A stretch of 64,000 bases of DNA from Paraburkholderia diazotrophica (GTDB lineage Bacteria; Pseudomonadota; Gammaproteobacteria; Burkholderiales; Burkholderiaceae): the NCBI RefSeq assembly GCF_900108945.1, contig NZ_FNYE01000006.1, positions 62,001-126,000 of the forward strand, read 5' to 3'. Each line of letters opens with the position of its first letter. The first letter of the stretch is position 1. The notes below the pieces were generated by a model. The model ran no database searches. It saw nothing but the letters and a program-made list of their open reading frames with translations, and was not told the origin of the DNA. The translations under genes were made by a program, and so were the position numbers. Of this stretch, positions 9,241 through 18,749 are shown one piece after another.

Positions 9241-11934
9241 TCAACTGGCGACAGCAGCAGTCTCGCACATTCGCTTCAGTTCCGGCACACACGACCCGCA
9301 CACCGTGCCGCAACCGAGCGCCGCTTTCAGCTCGGGCACCGTCGCGCCGTGCGCGATCGCCTCGTTGATGCGCGATTCCTTCACCTGCTTGCAACTGCAC
9401 ACGACGCGATCGCGCGGCGCCGCATGCTGGCGTTGCACGGAGAACGCGGCGAAGCGCGGGCCGAGCCAAGGCTGCGCGTCGCGCAGTTGCTCCATCAGCG
9501 TGTCGCCGTTCGCGATATCGCCCGCGAGCACGAAGCCGTCGATCACGTTGTCGCGCCAAATCACGCGTTTGTCCGTTTGACGCCGCGCATCGCGGTACTC
9601 GAGCGTGTCGTCGCCCTTGGGCAGATCGAGCGCCGCGTAGATGCGTTCGAGCCAGCCTTGCGGCGCTTCTGCGTGAGCGGCGCGCAGCACGATAAGATCG
9701 CCTTCCTCGAATGACACGGATGCATACGCGCATTCCACGAGCAGCGGCTGCACGGCCGCGTGCATCGCGAGCGTGTCGCCGCGGCGCGCGGCGAGCACGC
9801 GCCAGGGCAGTTCGGCGCGTTCGATGCGCACGGCCGCGTGCTTCAGTTCAGGCTGCTTCGAATGCGGATCGACGGCGCCGTGCGTCGTTTCGTTGATGCC
9901 GCCGCTGGCGAGGAACTGGCCGTTCCAGTGCATCGGCGCGTAGACGGTGCCCGACGGCACGTCGGCGGAAAGCTGCAACGGCAGCACGAGCGAGCCGCGC
10001 CGGCTCGCGATGCGCACGAGGTCGCCTTCATTCAGGCCGCGCCGCGTGGCGTCCGCGCGTTGCATCGTGAGCGCGGGTTCCGGCGCATGCGAGAACAGCT
10101 TGCCGACGCGTCCCGTTCGGCTCATGCCGTGCCACTGGTCGCGCAGCCGGCCCGTGGTCAGGCGGAACGGATAGCGCGCGTTGACGGCATCGGCGACGCC
10201 CAGATAAGGCGTCGCGTGAAAGCGCGCCTTGCCGTCGCCGGTCGCGAACACGCCGTCCGTGTAGCGGCGCGTTTCGCCTTCTTTTGCATCGGCGCGATAG
10301 GGCCATTGCTGCGGGCCCGCTTCGTCGAGCAGCGCGTAGCTGATGCCCGTGATGTCGAGATCGCGGCCTCGCGTCAGCGTCCGATGTTCATCGAAAATCG
10401 CTTGCGTCGATGCATAGCCGAATAGCGTCGAGCCCGCATTCGCGATGCGCTTTTCGAGGCGCTGCGCGATTTCGTTGGCGATCCACCAGTCGGGCTTCGC
10501 GTCGCCGGCGGGCTCGATGGCGGCGCGCACGCGCGAAATCCGGCGCTCCGAATTCGTGACCGTGCCGGACTTCTCGCCCCACGTCGCGGCGGGCAGCACG
10601 ACGTCCGCGAACGGAACGGTGTCCGTCTGCATGAAGGCTTCCTGAACGACGACGAATTCCGCTTTCCTCAATGCCTCGCGCACCTTCGTGATGTCGGGCA
10701 TCGAATGAGCGGGGTTCGTGCACGCGATCCACACGGCCTTGATCTTGCCGCTGCGCATCGACTCGAACATCTCGACGGCGGGCAGGCCCGGTCGATCGGA
10801 CAGACGCGCGGCGTCGGCGAGTCCCCAGAGCTTCGCCACTTCGTCGCGATGCGCCGCGTTGCCGATGTCGCGATGCGCAGCCAGCATCGTCGCCATGCCG
10901 CCGACTTCGCGCCCGCCCATCGCATTCGGCTGACCTGTCAGCGAAAACGGGCCCGCGCCGCGTTTGCCGATCTGTTGTGTCGCGAGGTGCAGATTGATCA
11001 GCGCGAGATTCTTGTCGGTGCCGTGGCTCGACTGGTTCAGGCCCATGCAGTAGAGCGACAGCGCGGCATCGCTCGCGCCGAACCACTCGGCTGCCTGCAT
11101 CAGATCGTGCTCCGCGATGCCGCACAACTCGGCCGCCGCGCGCGGCGTGAACTCGCGCACGAGACGCTTCAACGCATCGAAGCCTTCCGTGTGGCGCTCG
11201 ATATAGTCGCGATCGATCAGCCCTTCCCAGATCAGGTGATGCAGCATGCCGTTGAAGAGCGCGACGTCAGTGCCGGGCTGGATCTGCAGATGCAGGTCGG
11301 CCATCGACGCCGTATCGGTGCGGCGCGGATCGACGACGATCCAGCGTATCGCAGGGTTCTTCGCCTTCGCTTCTTCGAGCCGTCGAAACAGCACGGGATG
11401 CGCCCACGCCATGTTGCTGCCCGCGAACAGCACGGTCTGCGCATGTTCGAGATCGTCGTAGCAGGTGGGCGGGCCGTCCGCGCCGAGCGCCATCTTGTAC
11501 GCGGCGACAGCGCTCGACATGCACAGCCGCGAATTCGTATCGATGTTGTTCGTGCCGATCAAGCCCTTCGCGAGCTTGTTGAACACGTAATAGTCTTCCG
11601 TCAGCAACTGGCCCGACACATAGAACGCGACGGCGTCCGGTCCGTGGCGTTCGATTACGTCGACAAAGCGCGCGGCGACGTGATCGAGCGCGTCGCTCCA
11701 TTCGACGGGGCGGCGTTGTTCCGCGCGATGGACGCGCATTTCAGGGCGCAGTGCGCGGCCCGTAAGGCTCTGCGCCGTCGACGCGAGCGCGAGCCCCTTG
11801 CTGCACAGCCGGCCGAAATTCGCGGGATGCTCGGGGTCGCCCTGAACGTCCGTGATTCGCCCGTTCTCCGCTTCGATCAGCACGCCACAGCCGACGCCGC
11901 AATAGCAGCAGGTGGATCGGGTAACGGTTTTCAT
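9241..11934 (-). CDS. nasA: assimilatory nitrate reductase, molybdopterin catalytic subunit
   Basis: 897 residues. The N-terminal CCYCGVGCG (Cys9, 10, 12, 16) with the downstream GRLCSKG supplies a [4Fe-4S] cluster. The body is the molybdopterin oxidoreductase fold (NIDTNSRLCMSSAV, FAGSNMAWAHPVLFRR), followed by a molydopterin dinucleotide-binding domain. The last 60 residues are a BFD-like [2Fe-2S] module with the paired motifs CSCKQV and CGTVCGSC. This is the NasA/NasC cytoplasmic type that reduces nitrate to nitrite for nitrogen assimilation. A GTG at 11961 is in frame, but ATGGAGTCACG just before the ATG at 11934 gives a proper ribosome site there. It lies between nirD and nasT. Confidence 0.93.
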   Translation of the reverse strand: MKTVTRSTCCYCGVGCGVLIEAENGRITDVQGDPEHPANFGRLCSKGLALASTAQSLTGRALRPEMRVHRAEQRRPVEWSDALDHVAARFVDVIERHGPDAVAFYVSGQLLTEDYYVFNKLAKGLIGTNNIDTNSRLCMSSAVAAYKMALGADGPPTCYDDLEHAQTVLFAGSNMAWAHPVLFRRLEEAKAKNPAIRWIVVDPRRTDTASMADLHLQIQPGTDVALFNGMLHHLIWEGLIDRDYIERHTEGFDALKRLVREFTPRAAAELCGIAEHDLMQAAEWFGASDAALSLYCMGLNQSSHGTDKNLALINLHLATQQIGKRGAGPFSLTGQPNAMGGREVGGMATMLAAHRDIGNAAHRDEVAKLWGLADAARLSDRPGLPAVEMFESMRSGKIKAVWIACTNPAHSMPDITKVREALRKAEFVVVQEAFMQTDTVPFADVVLPAATWGEKSGTVTNSERRISRVRAAIEPAGDAKPDWWIANEIAQRLEKRIANAGSTLFGYASTQAIFDEHRTLTRGRDLDITGISYALLDEAGPQQWPYRADAKEGETRRYTDGVFATGDGKARFHATPYLGVADAVNARYPFRLTTGRLRDQWHGMSRTGRVGKLFSHAPEPALTMQRADATRRGLNEGDLVRIASRRGSLVLPLQLSADVPSGTVYAPMHWNGQFLASGGINETTHGAVDPHSKQPELKHAAVRIERAELPWRVLAARRGDTLAMHAAVQPLLVECAYASVSFEEGDLIVLRAAHAEAPQGWLERIYAALDLPKGDDTLEYRDARRQTDKRVIWRDNVIDGFVLAGDIANGDTLMEQLRDAQPWLGPRFAAFSVQRQHAAPRDRVVCSCKQVKESRINEAIAHGATVPELKAALGCGTVCGSCVPELKRMCETAAVAS

Positions 11935-11961
11935 CGTGACTCCATGTTGCCGCGACGACAC

Positions 11962-12291
11962 TTAGTCAAGGGCCAGCCACACCGCGCCGTCGCTGTCGAC
12001 GCGCACGGGGAAATGACGGGCGCAGCCTTCGTCGGGCGCTTTCGCGGTGCCGCTCGCGAGATCGATATTCCACGCGTGCAGCGGGCACGTGACCGTCTCG
12101 CCGTGCACGATGCCTTGCGACAGCGCGCCGCCCTTGTGTGGGCAATGGTCGAGCAGCGCGAACACGTTGTCGGCGGCTGTGCGGAAGATCGCGACGTTGC
12201 CGCCGTCGCGTTCGAGCACGCGGCTGCCCAGGCGCGGAATATCGGCGACGTCGCACACGCGCGTCCAGGAGTGAGTGACCTGCATGTCCAT
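11962..12291 (-). CDS. nirD: nitrite reductase [NAD(P)H] small subunit
   Basis: 109 residues with a Rieske fold. The ligand pattern C50-P-H52 and C69-P-L-H72 is complete, so unlike NirD proteins that have lost the cluster ligands this one can probably bind [2Fe-2S]. It works with NirB to reduce nitrite to ammonium in the cytoplasm. It lies 33 bp after nirB and its stop is 27 bp before the nasA start. Confidence 0.92.
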   Translation of the reverse strand: MDMQVTHSWTRVCDVADIPRLGSRVLERDGGNVAIFRTAADNVFALLDHCPHKGGALSQGIVHGETVTCPLHAWNIDLASGTAKAPDEGCARHFPVRVDSDGAVWLALD

Positions 12292-12324
12292 GGGTTTGTC
12301 CTTTGCGTTGTGCTGTTTCGCGCT

Positions 12325-14757
12325 TCAGGCGACGACCTTGAGCGGAATGTATTCGTGCTTCTGCTTGCCGCCGATGCGCGCTTCCCACGGATCGGGCAAG
12401 CCTTCGAGCGAATAGAGCAGCCGCTCGTACAGTGCCTTGCGATTCGCCGCGTCATCGACCACTTTCTGCTTCACGTAGTCGAGGCCGACGCGCGCGATGT
12501 AATGCACGGTGCGGTCGAGGTAATACGCTTCCTCGCGATACAGCTGCAGGAACGCGCCCGTGTATTCCTTCACTTCGTCGGCCGTCTTCACCTTCGCGAG
12601 GAACTGCGCGACTTCCGTCTTGATGCCGCCGTTGCCGCCCACGTACAGTTCCCAGCCGCTGTCGACGGCGATCACGCCGACGTCCTTGATGCCCGCTTCC
12701 GCGCAGTTGCGCGGACAGCCGGATACGGCGAGCTTCACCTTGTGCGGCGACCACATGTTCGCGAGCATCGTTTCCAGATCGATGCCCATCTGCGTGCTGT
12801 TCTGCGTGCCGAAGCGGCAGAACTCGCTGCCCACGCATGTCTTCACGGTGCGGATCGACTTGCCGTACGCATGGCCCGACTTCATGCCGAGGTCTTTCCA
12901 CACGTTCGGCAGGTCTTCCTTCTTCACGCCGAGCAGATCGATGCGCTGGCCGCCCGTCACCTTGACCATCGGCACGTTGTATTTGTCCGCGACATCGGCG
13001 ATGCGGCGCAACTCCGCCGGATTCGTCACGCCGCCCTTCATCTGCGGGATGACGGAGAAGGTGTTGTCCTTCTGGATGTTCGCGTGCACACGTTCGTTGA
13101 CGAAGCGGCTTTGCGGATCGTCGACGGCTTCGCGCGGCCAGGTCGACAGCAGGTAATAGTTGATCGCCGGGCGGCACGTCGCGCAGCCGTTCGGCGTGCG
13201 CCATTCGAGGAAGTCGTACACGTCGCGATGCGTGAGCAGATGCTGGTCGCGGATCGCCTTGCGCACTTCGCCGTGGTTGCGATCCGTGCACGCACAAATG
13301 GCCTTGGTTTTAGGGGTTTCCTGAAAGTCGGAGCCGACGGTGCTCATCAGAATCTGCTCGACGAGACCCGTGCACGAGCCGCACGAGCTTGCGGCCTTCG
13401 TGTGCTTCTTCACGTCGTCGATAGTGAAGAGGCCTTTTTCCGTGATCGCCTTGACGATCGTGCCCTTGCATACGCCGTTGCAGCCGCATACTTCGTCGCT
13501 GTCGGCCATCGCGGCGGCGCGGCTTTGGCCTTGCACGCCCGCATCGCCGACGCTCGATTCGCCGAACATGATGTGATCGCGCAGCTCGCCGAGCTTGCGG
13601 CCTTCGCGCAGCAGCTTGAAGTACCATGCGCCGTCGGCGGTATCGCCATAGAGGCACGCGCCCACCAGTTGATCGTCTTTGATCACGAGCTTCTTGTAGA
13701 CGCCGCCTGACGGGTCCGACAGCACGATTTCTTCCGTGCCGTCGGCGCCCATAAAGTCGCCTGCCGAGAAGAGATCGATGCCCGTCACCTTGAGCTTGGT
13801 CGACATCACCGAGCCCTTGTAGCTGCCGATGCCCATCAGCGCGAGGTGATTTGCGCACACCTTCGCCTGCTCGAAGAGGGGCGCGACGAGACCGTACGCG
13901 ATGCCGCGATGGCTCACGCATTCGCCGACGGCATAGATGCGCGGATCGTACGTTTGCAGAGCATCGCTCACGACGATGCCACGATTGCAATAGAGGCCCG
14001 CCGCTTCCGCGAGTGCCGTGTTCGGACGAATGCCCGCTGCCATCACGACGAGATCGGTCGCGAGCGTATCGCCGTTCCTGAAGCGCACACCCGACACTTC
14101 GCCCGCATCGTTGCCGATGATTTCCGTCGTTGCCGTGCTCAACAGGAAGTTCAGGCCGCGCGCTTCAAGCGAGCGTTGCAGCAGCTTGCCCGCCGTCGCG
14201 TCGAGCTGACGTTCGAGCAGCGTGTCGGCGAGATGCACGACGGTCACGTCCATGCCGCGCAGCTTCAGGCCGTTCGCCGCCTCGAGTCCGAGCAGCCCGC
14301 CGCCGATCACGACCGCGCGCTTTTTCACGGCGGCCGTATCGATCATCGCTTGCGTGTCGTAGATGTCGCGATACGTGATCACGCCTTTGAGCGTGTTGCC
14401 GGGGATGGGCAGGATGAAGGGCGTCGAGCCCGTCGCGATCAGCAGGCGGTCATAGTGCGCCTCGGTGCCGTCGCTCGCGACGACCTTGCGGCGCACGCGG
14501 TCGATGCGCTCGATGGTCTTGCCCATGTGCAGCGCGATGTCGTTCTCTTCGTACCATTCGAGCGGATTGAGAACGATATCGTTGAAGGTCTGTTCGCCTG
14601 CGAGCACGGGCGACAGAAGAATGCGGTTGTAGTTCGGATGCGGCTCGGCGCCGAAGACAGTGATGTCGTAATGGTCGGGCGCGATCGTCAGCAACTCTTC
14701 GAGCGTGCGGATGCCGGCCATGCCATTGCCGATGACGACGAGTCGGGGTTTGCTCAT
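12325..14757 (-). CDS. nirB: nitrite reductase [NAD(P)H] large subunit
   Basis: 810 residues, the full NirB length. From the N-terminus: an FAD/NAD(P)H oxidoreductase part (VVIGNGMAG; VVIGGGLLGLEAANGLK around residue 150), two BFD-type iron-sulfur segments (CGCNGVCKG, CGSCTGLVEQIL), then the nitrite/sulfite reductase domain with the siroheme and 4Fe-4S ligands CVGSEFC and SGCPRNC. The open frame extends to 14970, but the Rossmann start MSKPRLVVIGNGMAG fits the ATG at 14757 and the extra part looks like leader. It is the first enzyme gene of the nirB-nirD-nasA-nasT-nasS operon. No siroheme synthase gene is nearby. Confidence 0.93.
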   Translation of the reverse strand: MSKPRLVVIGNGMAGIRTLEELLTIAPDHYDITVFGAEPHPNYNRILLSPVLAGEQTFNDIVLNPLEWYEENDIALHMGKTIERIDRVRRKVVASDGTEAHYDRLLIATGSTPFILPIPGNTLKGVITYRDIYDTQAMIDTAAVKKRAVVIGGGLLGLEAANGLKLRGMDVTVVHLADTLLERQLDATAGKLLQRSLEARGLNFLLSTATTEIIGNDAGEVSGVRFRNGDTLATDLVVMAAGIRPNTALAEAAGLYCNRGIVVSDALQTYDPRIYAVGECVSHRGIAYGLVAPLFEQAKVCANHLALMGIGSYKGSVMSTKLKVTGIDLFSAGDFMGADGTEEIVLSDPSGGVYKKLVIKDDQLVGACLYGDTADGAWYFKLLREGRKLGELRDHIMFGESSVGDAGVQGQSRAAAMADSDEVCGCNGVCKGTIVKAITEKGLFTIDDVKKHTKAASSCGSCTGLVEQILMSTVGSDFQETPKTKAICACTDRNHGEVRKAIRDQHLLTHRDVYDFLEWRTPNGCATCRPAINYYLLSTWPREAVDDPQSRFVNERVHANIQKDNTFSVIPQMKGGVTNPAELRRIADVADKYNVPMVKVTGGQRIDLLGVKKEDLPNVWKDLGMKSGHAYGKSIRTVKTCVGSEFCRFGTQNSTQMGIDLETMLANMWSPHKVKLAVSGCPRNCAEAGIKDVGVIAVDSGWELYVGGNGGIKTEVAQFLAKVKTADEVKEYTGAFLQLYREEAYYLDRTVHYIARVGLDYVKQKVVDDAANRKALYERLLYSLEGLPDPWEARIGGKQKHEYIPLKVVA

Positions 14758-15172
14758 GATCGATGTTCTGTCGTGGATCGCGCCGGGGTGCGTTGCCCGA
14801 TGCGACGAACGTCGAACGTCATTGCCCGACCGATGATGGCTCTCTACGGCTCTCTGTTCCCTCGCGCGATGCAGCGCGCGGAAGAGTGCCGCGTTGCCAG
14901 ATTCCTGCGTGGCCGCGTTTTCCCATCGCCGCCACTCGTGCCGCCTTGCGCCCTTGCAAGGAGCGCTCATCTCTTCGCAACTTGCATGCCATCAGGCAGC
15001 AATCGCTGCGAGGCTTGTGGAACAAGGCTTCGCCGGAAGGTCGGCGAGTTCCTGTATTGCACCGCAGCAGTGCGCGGCTCCGTGTGCTGCACACATTTAG
15101 CGCGAGGAGGCGCGCTGACGGCGCGTGCATTGAGTTGCGTGGGCGTCGTTGTTTCGCGCGCGAAGTGAAGCG
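14758..15172 (-). promoter_or_regulatory. nirB upstream leader with hairpins, candidate NasT target
   Basis: 415 bp without a convincing gene between the MFS stop and nirB start. On the minus strand it can form several stems. One has perfect 6-bp arms (15030-15035 and 15042-15047) around a six-nucleotide loop; a second, TTCCGCGCG/CGCGC-type, lies near 14865-14890. ANTAR proteins bind paired six-nt-loop stems, and the operon encodes NasT, so a leader is expected here. The loop I see, ACCUUC on the RNA, has A at position 1 but not the usual G at position 4, so the match is incomplete. Confidence 0.4.
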
Positions 15173-16435
15173 CTATCGCGGCCCGAGCCAACGCCCGTAG
15201 CTGCGCGGCGAGAACGCGAAGGTCAGTGCGATCATCGCGACGATGCATATCGCGAGCATGATCCACGCGGCGGCGAAGCTGCCCGTCAGATCGCGCAGAC
15301 GCCCCGCGATCACGGGCGAAATCGCCGCGACAATAAAGCCGATGCCCTGCACGAACGCGACGAGCCGCCCGGCGATGCGGTGGTCGTCGGCGTGATCGAG
15401 GGCGGTCACGAGCGTCAGCGAGAACGTCCCGCCGAGGCCCGCGCCGGCGATTGCGATCCACGCGAGCGGCGCATCGTCGGGAAACGCGAGCAAGCCGACG
15501 ACGCCGAGCAGCTGTGCGGACAGACCCGCGATGAGCCAGGGCCGGCGATCGCGGAACGACGAAGCGGCGAGCGGCAGCAGCAACGCGGACGCGGCCTGGA
15601 AGACGGTCATCGCCGCGAGCAGCGAGCCGCTGTGCGCGACGCTCGCGCCGCGCTGCTGATAGTACGCGGGCAGCCACGCGACGAGCGTCGTATAGCCGCC
15701 GTTGACGAAGCCGAAGTGCAGCCCGAGTGACCACGCGCGGCGCTTCCGCCATATCGCGACGTGTGACGCGCGCGGCAGCGGATTCGCGGCCCGACCGGCG
15801 CACGCGCCGCCCGACGAGGACGCCGAACGATGCAGCGCGAGCCAGCATGCGCATGCGAGCGCGGCGGGCGCGGCCCAGGCGGCGAGGCCCGCGTGCCACG
15901 AATCGAAGGCTCGCGCGACGTAGGGGCTCAAGCTCGCGCCGAGCCCGCCGCCGCCCATGATCGATGCGGAGAACAGGCCCATCGCGAGCGGCACGCGCGC
16001 GTGAAAGCGCTGCTTCATCACGCCGGGCAGCAGCGCCTGAACGGCCGCGACGCCGATGCCGGCGAACAGCGCCGTCGTCAGCAAGGCGGTGCCGCTCGAT
16101 GCGGCAACGCGCGCGCCGCACGCGAGCGCGATGCCCAGCAGCCCCAGCGCGACGCCGCGCGTCTCGCCGACGACGCGCGTGAGCATGCCCGCGCCGAGCG
16201 CGCCGAACCCCATCGCGACGACGGGCAGGCTCGTCAACAGCGATGCGCCGGAAAAGCTCAGGCCCGTGGAGGCGCGAATCGTCGCCATCAACGGACTGAC
16301 CGACGTCAGCAGCGGGCGCAGATTGAGGCCGATCGCAACGATCGTGGCAAGCCAGATGCCGTCGTTCCACGATAGGCGGGTGGCTGTCTTCGGACGAGAG
16401 ATCTGCGTGGTGTCGATGCCGGGAGTCTGGTTCAC
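15173..16435 (-). CDS. MFS transporter, CynX/NimT family
   Basis: 420 residues with about twelve membrane segments, beginning after a 25-residue cytoplasmic tail (LATIVAIGLNLRPLLTSVSPLM). The RPLLTSVSPL motif and overall pattern are those of the CynX/NimT group, which includes the cyanate permease, rather than NarK nitrate carriers. It uses a GTG start at 16435. It is divergent from a GntR regulator with two operator-like dyads between them, and it is upstream of nirB on the same strand, so it may bring in a nitrogen compound. The substrate is not identifiable from sequence. Confidence 0.8.
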   Translation of the reverse strand: MNQTPGIDTTQISRPKTATRLSWNDGIWLATIVAIGLNLRPLLTSVSPLMATIRASTGLSFSGASLLTSLPVVAMGFGALGAGMLTRVVGETRGVALGLLGIALACGARVAASSGTALLTTALFAGIGVAAVQALLPGVMKQRFHARVPLAMGLFSASIMGGGGLGASLSPYVARAFDSWHAGLAAWAAPAALACACWLALHRSASSSGGACAGRAANPLPRASHVAIWRKRRAWSLGLHFGFVNGGYTTLVAWLPAYYQQRGASVAHSGSLLAAMTVFQAASALLLPLAASSFRDRRPWLIAGLSAQLLGVVGLLAFPDDAPLAWIAIAGAGLGGTFSLTLVTALDHADDHRIAGRLVAFVQGIGFIVAAISPVIAGRLRDLTGSFAAAWIMLAICIVAMIALTFAFSPRSYGRWLGPR

Positions 16436-16465
16436 TGGAATGGCTTGCGGGAGAAGCGTGGATTT

Positions 16466-16498
16466 TGGTCAACCATAGTAACGTAAAATGGTTAACCA
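16466..16498. promoter_or_regulatory. pair of GntR/FCD operator sites
   Basis: TGGTCAACCA (16466-16475) and the perfect palindrome TGGTTAACCA (16489-16498) differ by one base and have centres 23 bp apart. TGGT-N2-ACCA is the classical site shape for FCD-subfamily GntR regulators. The pair lies 30-60 bp upstream of the MFS start and about 160 bp upstream of the GntR start, so it can control both. Confidence 0.75.
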
Positions 16499-16659
16499 GT
16501 TTTTCGTGAACCGGTATGGCCGGTATTTGCACGGGCATCGTCGAATGCTGGATGCAGGCACGCCCGCCGATGGCTACAATACGGCCGCTTCAGGCGCTTT
16601 TTTTCTGCCGCCGTCTGTGCCGCTCGTTGCCTGGCTACGTCCGATCACCTCACATCACC

Positions 16660-17367
16660 ATGGCCTCACGTCCGAAAACTCCGCCACCCGCCGCCGACGA
16701 CGACAACGTCGAGGAGCGCATCTACGCGTCGATCACGAAGGCGCTGCTCGAAGGCCGTCTGCGCCCGGGGGCGCAGCTCGTCGAGCGCGATCTCGCCGCC
16801 GCGTTCGGCTGCACGCGCGGCGCGCTGCGCAAGGTGCTCGCGCGGCTCGGGTTCGAAGGCAAGCTGGTGCTCGAAGCGAATCGCGGCGCGTTCGTGCCGT
16901 CGCCGTCGGAGGACGACGTGCGGCAGGTCTACCGCGCGCGGCAGATCGTCGAGGCGGGCATCGTCACGTCGCTATGCGGCGCGTTGTCGGCGCAGGACAG
17001 GCGTCTGCTGAAGGCGCATGTCGCGAGCGAGAAGAAGGTCTTGAAGCAAGGGCGCGTGGACGAGCAGGTGCGCCTCGCCGGGCAGTTTCATGTGCTGCTC
17101 ACGCAGATCGCGGGCGGCGCGGACTTGCAGGGCTTTGTCGCGCAACTCGTTGCGAAGACCGAGTTGTACAAGGCGCTCTTCGATCCGTCGAAGGGCACGA
17201 CCTGTTCCGCCGATGAGCATGCGCAGCTAGTCGAAGCGCTTGATAGCGGCGATCTGCCCGCCGCGCTCGAAGCGATGCGCGTGCATCTCGCGGAACTGGA
17301 AGAGCGTGTCGTGACGCGCATGCAGACGAGCGCGAGCGACGATGTGAGCGCCGTATTCGGCGCGTGA
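16660..17367 (+). CDS. GntR-family regulator, FCD domain
   Basis: 235 residues. A winged helix covers about 15-85 (IYASITKALLEGRLRPGAQL, RDLAAAFGCTRGALRKVLARL), followed by an all-helical FCD ligand-binding domain (about 95-225) with the metal or ligand histidines expected from FHVLL and VHLAELEE. The frame is open back to 16516, but the ATG at 16660 starts the conserved part. It is divergent from the CynX-like permease and probably represses it and itself through the two TGGT-N2-ACCA sites. Its ligand is unknown. Confidence 0.85.
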   Translation: MASRPKTPPPAADDDNVEERIYASITKALLEGRLRPGAQLVERDLAAAFGCTRGALRKVLARLGFEGKLVLEANRGAFVPSPSEDDVRQVYRARQIVEAGIVTSLCGALSAQDRRLLKAHVASEKKVLKQGRVDEQVRLAGQFHVLLTQIAGGADLQGFVAQLVAKTELYKALFDPSKGTTCSADEHAQLVEALDSGDLPAALEAMRVHLAELEERVVTRMQTSASDDVSAVFGA

Positions 17368-17545
17368 GACGGGCGGGGTGGGTTGCGCGCGATGCGTCGC
17401 CTGTATTGCCAGCGCGTTGGCAGCGCGTGGCGCATCGTCGACGCACCATGCACGCGCATGCATCGTGCGCCAAAGAGTTGTCAGCGTCCGGCCATTTCAG
17501 GCGCGGGCGCGCGTGGTCAGTGTGTGGAAGCGGTGAGAGAGGGCG

Positions 17546-17809
17546 TCAGCGGCGGCGCATGGGCGCGCTACGCGGTGCGCTGCTGCGCTCGTCCTTGTGA
17601 CGGAAGTTGATGCGCCCTTTGGTCAGGTCGTAGACCGATAGCTCGAGCGTCACGCGGTCGCCCGCGAGGATACGGATGTGATTCTTGCGCATGCGGCCCG
17701 ACGCATACGCGCCCACGACGACGCCGTTATCCAGCGTTACGCGATAGTGGCTGTCAGGCAGCACTTCGTCGACGATGCCGTCCAGTTCAATGAGGTCTTC
17801 TTTCGCCAT
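17546..17809 (-). CDS. infA: translation initiation factor IF-1 (paralogue)
   Basis: 87 residues. The first 72 are a complete IF-1 OB fold ([20 protein letters not shown], the [15 protein letters not shown] loop, [11 protein letters not shown]) that would bind the 30S A-site. The last 15 or so residues form a basic tail ([15 protein letters not shown]) absent from standard IF-1. Burkholderiaceae usually have a second infA within the ribosomal protein cluster; this isolated copy, with no ribosomal genes around it, is likely the accessory one. AGGAGTTTGC precedes the ATG. Confidence 0.92.
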   Translation of the reverse strand: MAKEDLIELDGIVDEVLPDSHYRVTLDNGVVVGAYASGRMRKNHIRILAGDRVTLELSVYDLTKGRINFRHKDERSSAPRSAPMRRR

Positions 17810-17936
17810 GCAAACTCCTGGTCGATGAGGGAAAGGTGCCGCGCGCGGCGCGCAGCGTGTCTTGCGCGGCAGCCCGTGCGCTGTCGCGGTGATGCGTGTG
17901 AAGCAGGCGAAACGCGCCCTGGTTGGCGCGCGTGCG

Positions 17937-18212
17937 TCAAAGGTCGGAAACGGATTGACCGTCGACCTGACCGTCGATCACCTGCGCCGCATGTTCCATG
18001 CAGGCCATGCGTGCCTTGCCCGCGCCTTCGAACGGCCGGAACTGCGCGATGCGGAACACGCGGCCTTCGTCGGCGGCACTCGCGCCGACGCGGCAGATGC
18101 GTACCGACGCGTCGTACCCGCCGTCGATCGAATTGCGATTAGTCACGCCGCTCGCCGTGCGGCGCGGATAGACGAGCGGATGAATTTCATAGCCCTTGTA
18201 GGTCTTGACCAT
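17937..18212 (-). CDS. small conserved protein of unknown function
   Basis: 91 residues, soluble, starting [18 protein letters not shown]. The open frame runs much further upstream, but AGGAG seven bases before the ATG at 18212 fixes the start. Two cysteines and a run of charged residues are visible; I recognise no catalytic motif. Codon use matches its neighbours, and the opening looks like a small family I have an impression of in Burkholderia, but I cannot name a function. It lies 127 bp upstream of infA on the same strand. Confidence 0.7.
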   Translation of the reverse strand: MVKTYKGYEIHPLVYPRRTASGVTNRNSIDGGYDASVRICRVGASAADEGRVFRIAQFRPFEGAGKARMACMEHAAQVIDGQVDGQSVSDL

Positions 18213-18749
18213 ATGCGTACTCCTGTCGTGCGGGCTGCCGGCGCGCGCAACGGTCGAGCGATGCGCGGCGAGCGGGACAGCCGGCGGCGCGGCAATATGA
18301 GCGCGCCGCAATGGAAAAATGTTGGCGTGAGCCGTAAGCACTGGCTCGAACGCAGCCGCGATACACGCGGAACCATGGAGAACACTACGTTGATGCCGCG
18401 AAGGCACCCGACGCATGACGAATGTCACCCTGTTGGTATTGGCGCGTAGCGCGTTGCCGGAGTGACGGGGATCGCCGACACCTGCCGCCTGTTTTTGTTG
18501 CGGTGGCTGAACGGCTGTGATGTAACGCGATTGGTTCAACGACTCGTGCAACCTGGCGCAACGCGATGAAGACGTTGAAACAGCATTGAAGCGCTGCGAT
18601 CAGGAAGGTGCCAGACGATGCCAGCAGCAAACTGCAATGCACATATTATGCCCTAAAAGCAGGCCTCTGTGTAGCGCAGGCTTCGTTATACCGGCATGTG
18701 CCGGGAGAAACGGATCGAAAAGCAGTCAATGCGCACGTGATGAAAGGGC
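18213..18749. other. intergenic region without a supported gene
   Basis: About 537 bp between two small minus-strand genes. It holds the promoter and AGGAG ribosome site of the downstream gene. A weak 85-codon frame at 18385-18642 has no ribosome site or family feature. I see no tRNA or strong structured RNA. Confidence 0.5.

Noticed and set aside
10705..13710. A 1001-codon plus-strand open frame
   Set aside because: It is antisense to nasA, nirD and nirB. Its translation is rich in Arg, His and Ala as expected of high-GC shadows and has no family motif.
15030..15047. A definite NasT binding stem
   Set aside because: The six-nt loop has A at position 1 but not G at position 4, so I list it only as a candidate.
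15173..16435. NarK nitrate transporter
   Set aside because: Location suggests it, but the motifs are those of CynX/NimT permeases, not of NarK.
18385..18642. 85-residue minus-strand frame with a hydrophobic start
   Set aside because: No ribosome site, no family and composition unlike neighbours.
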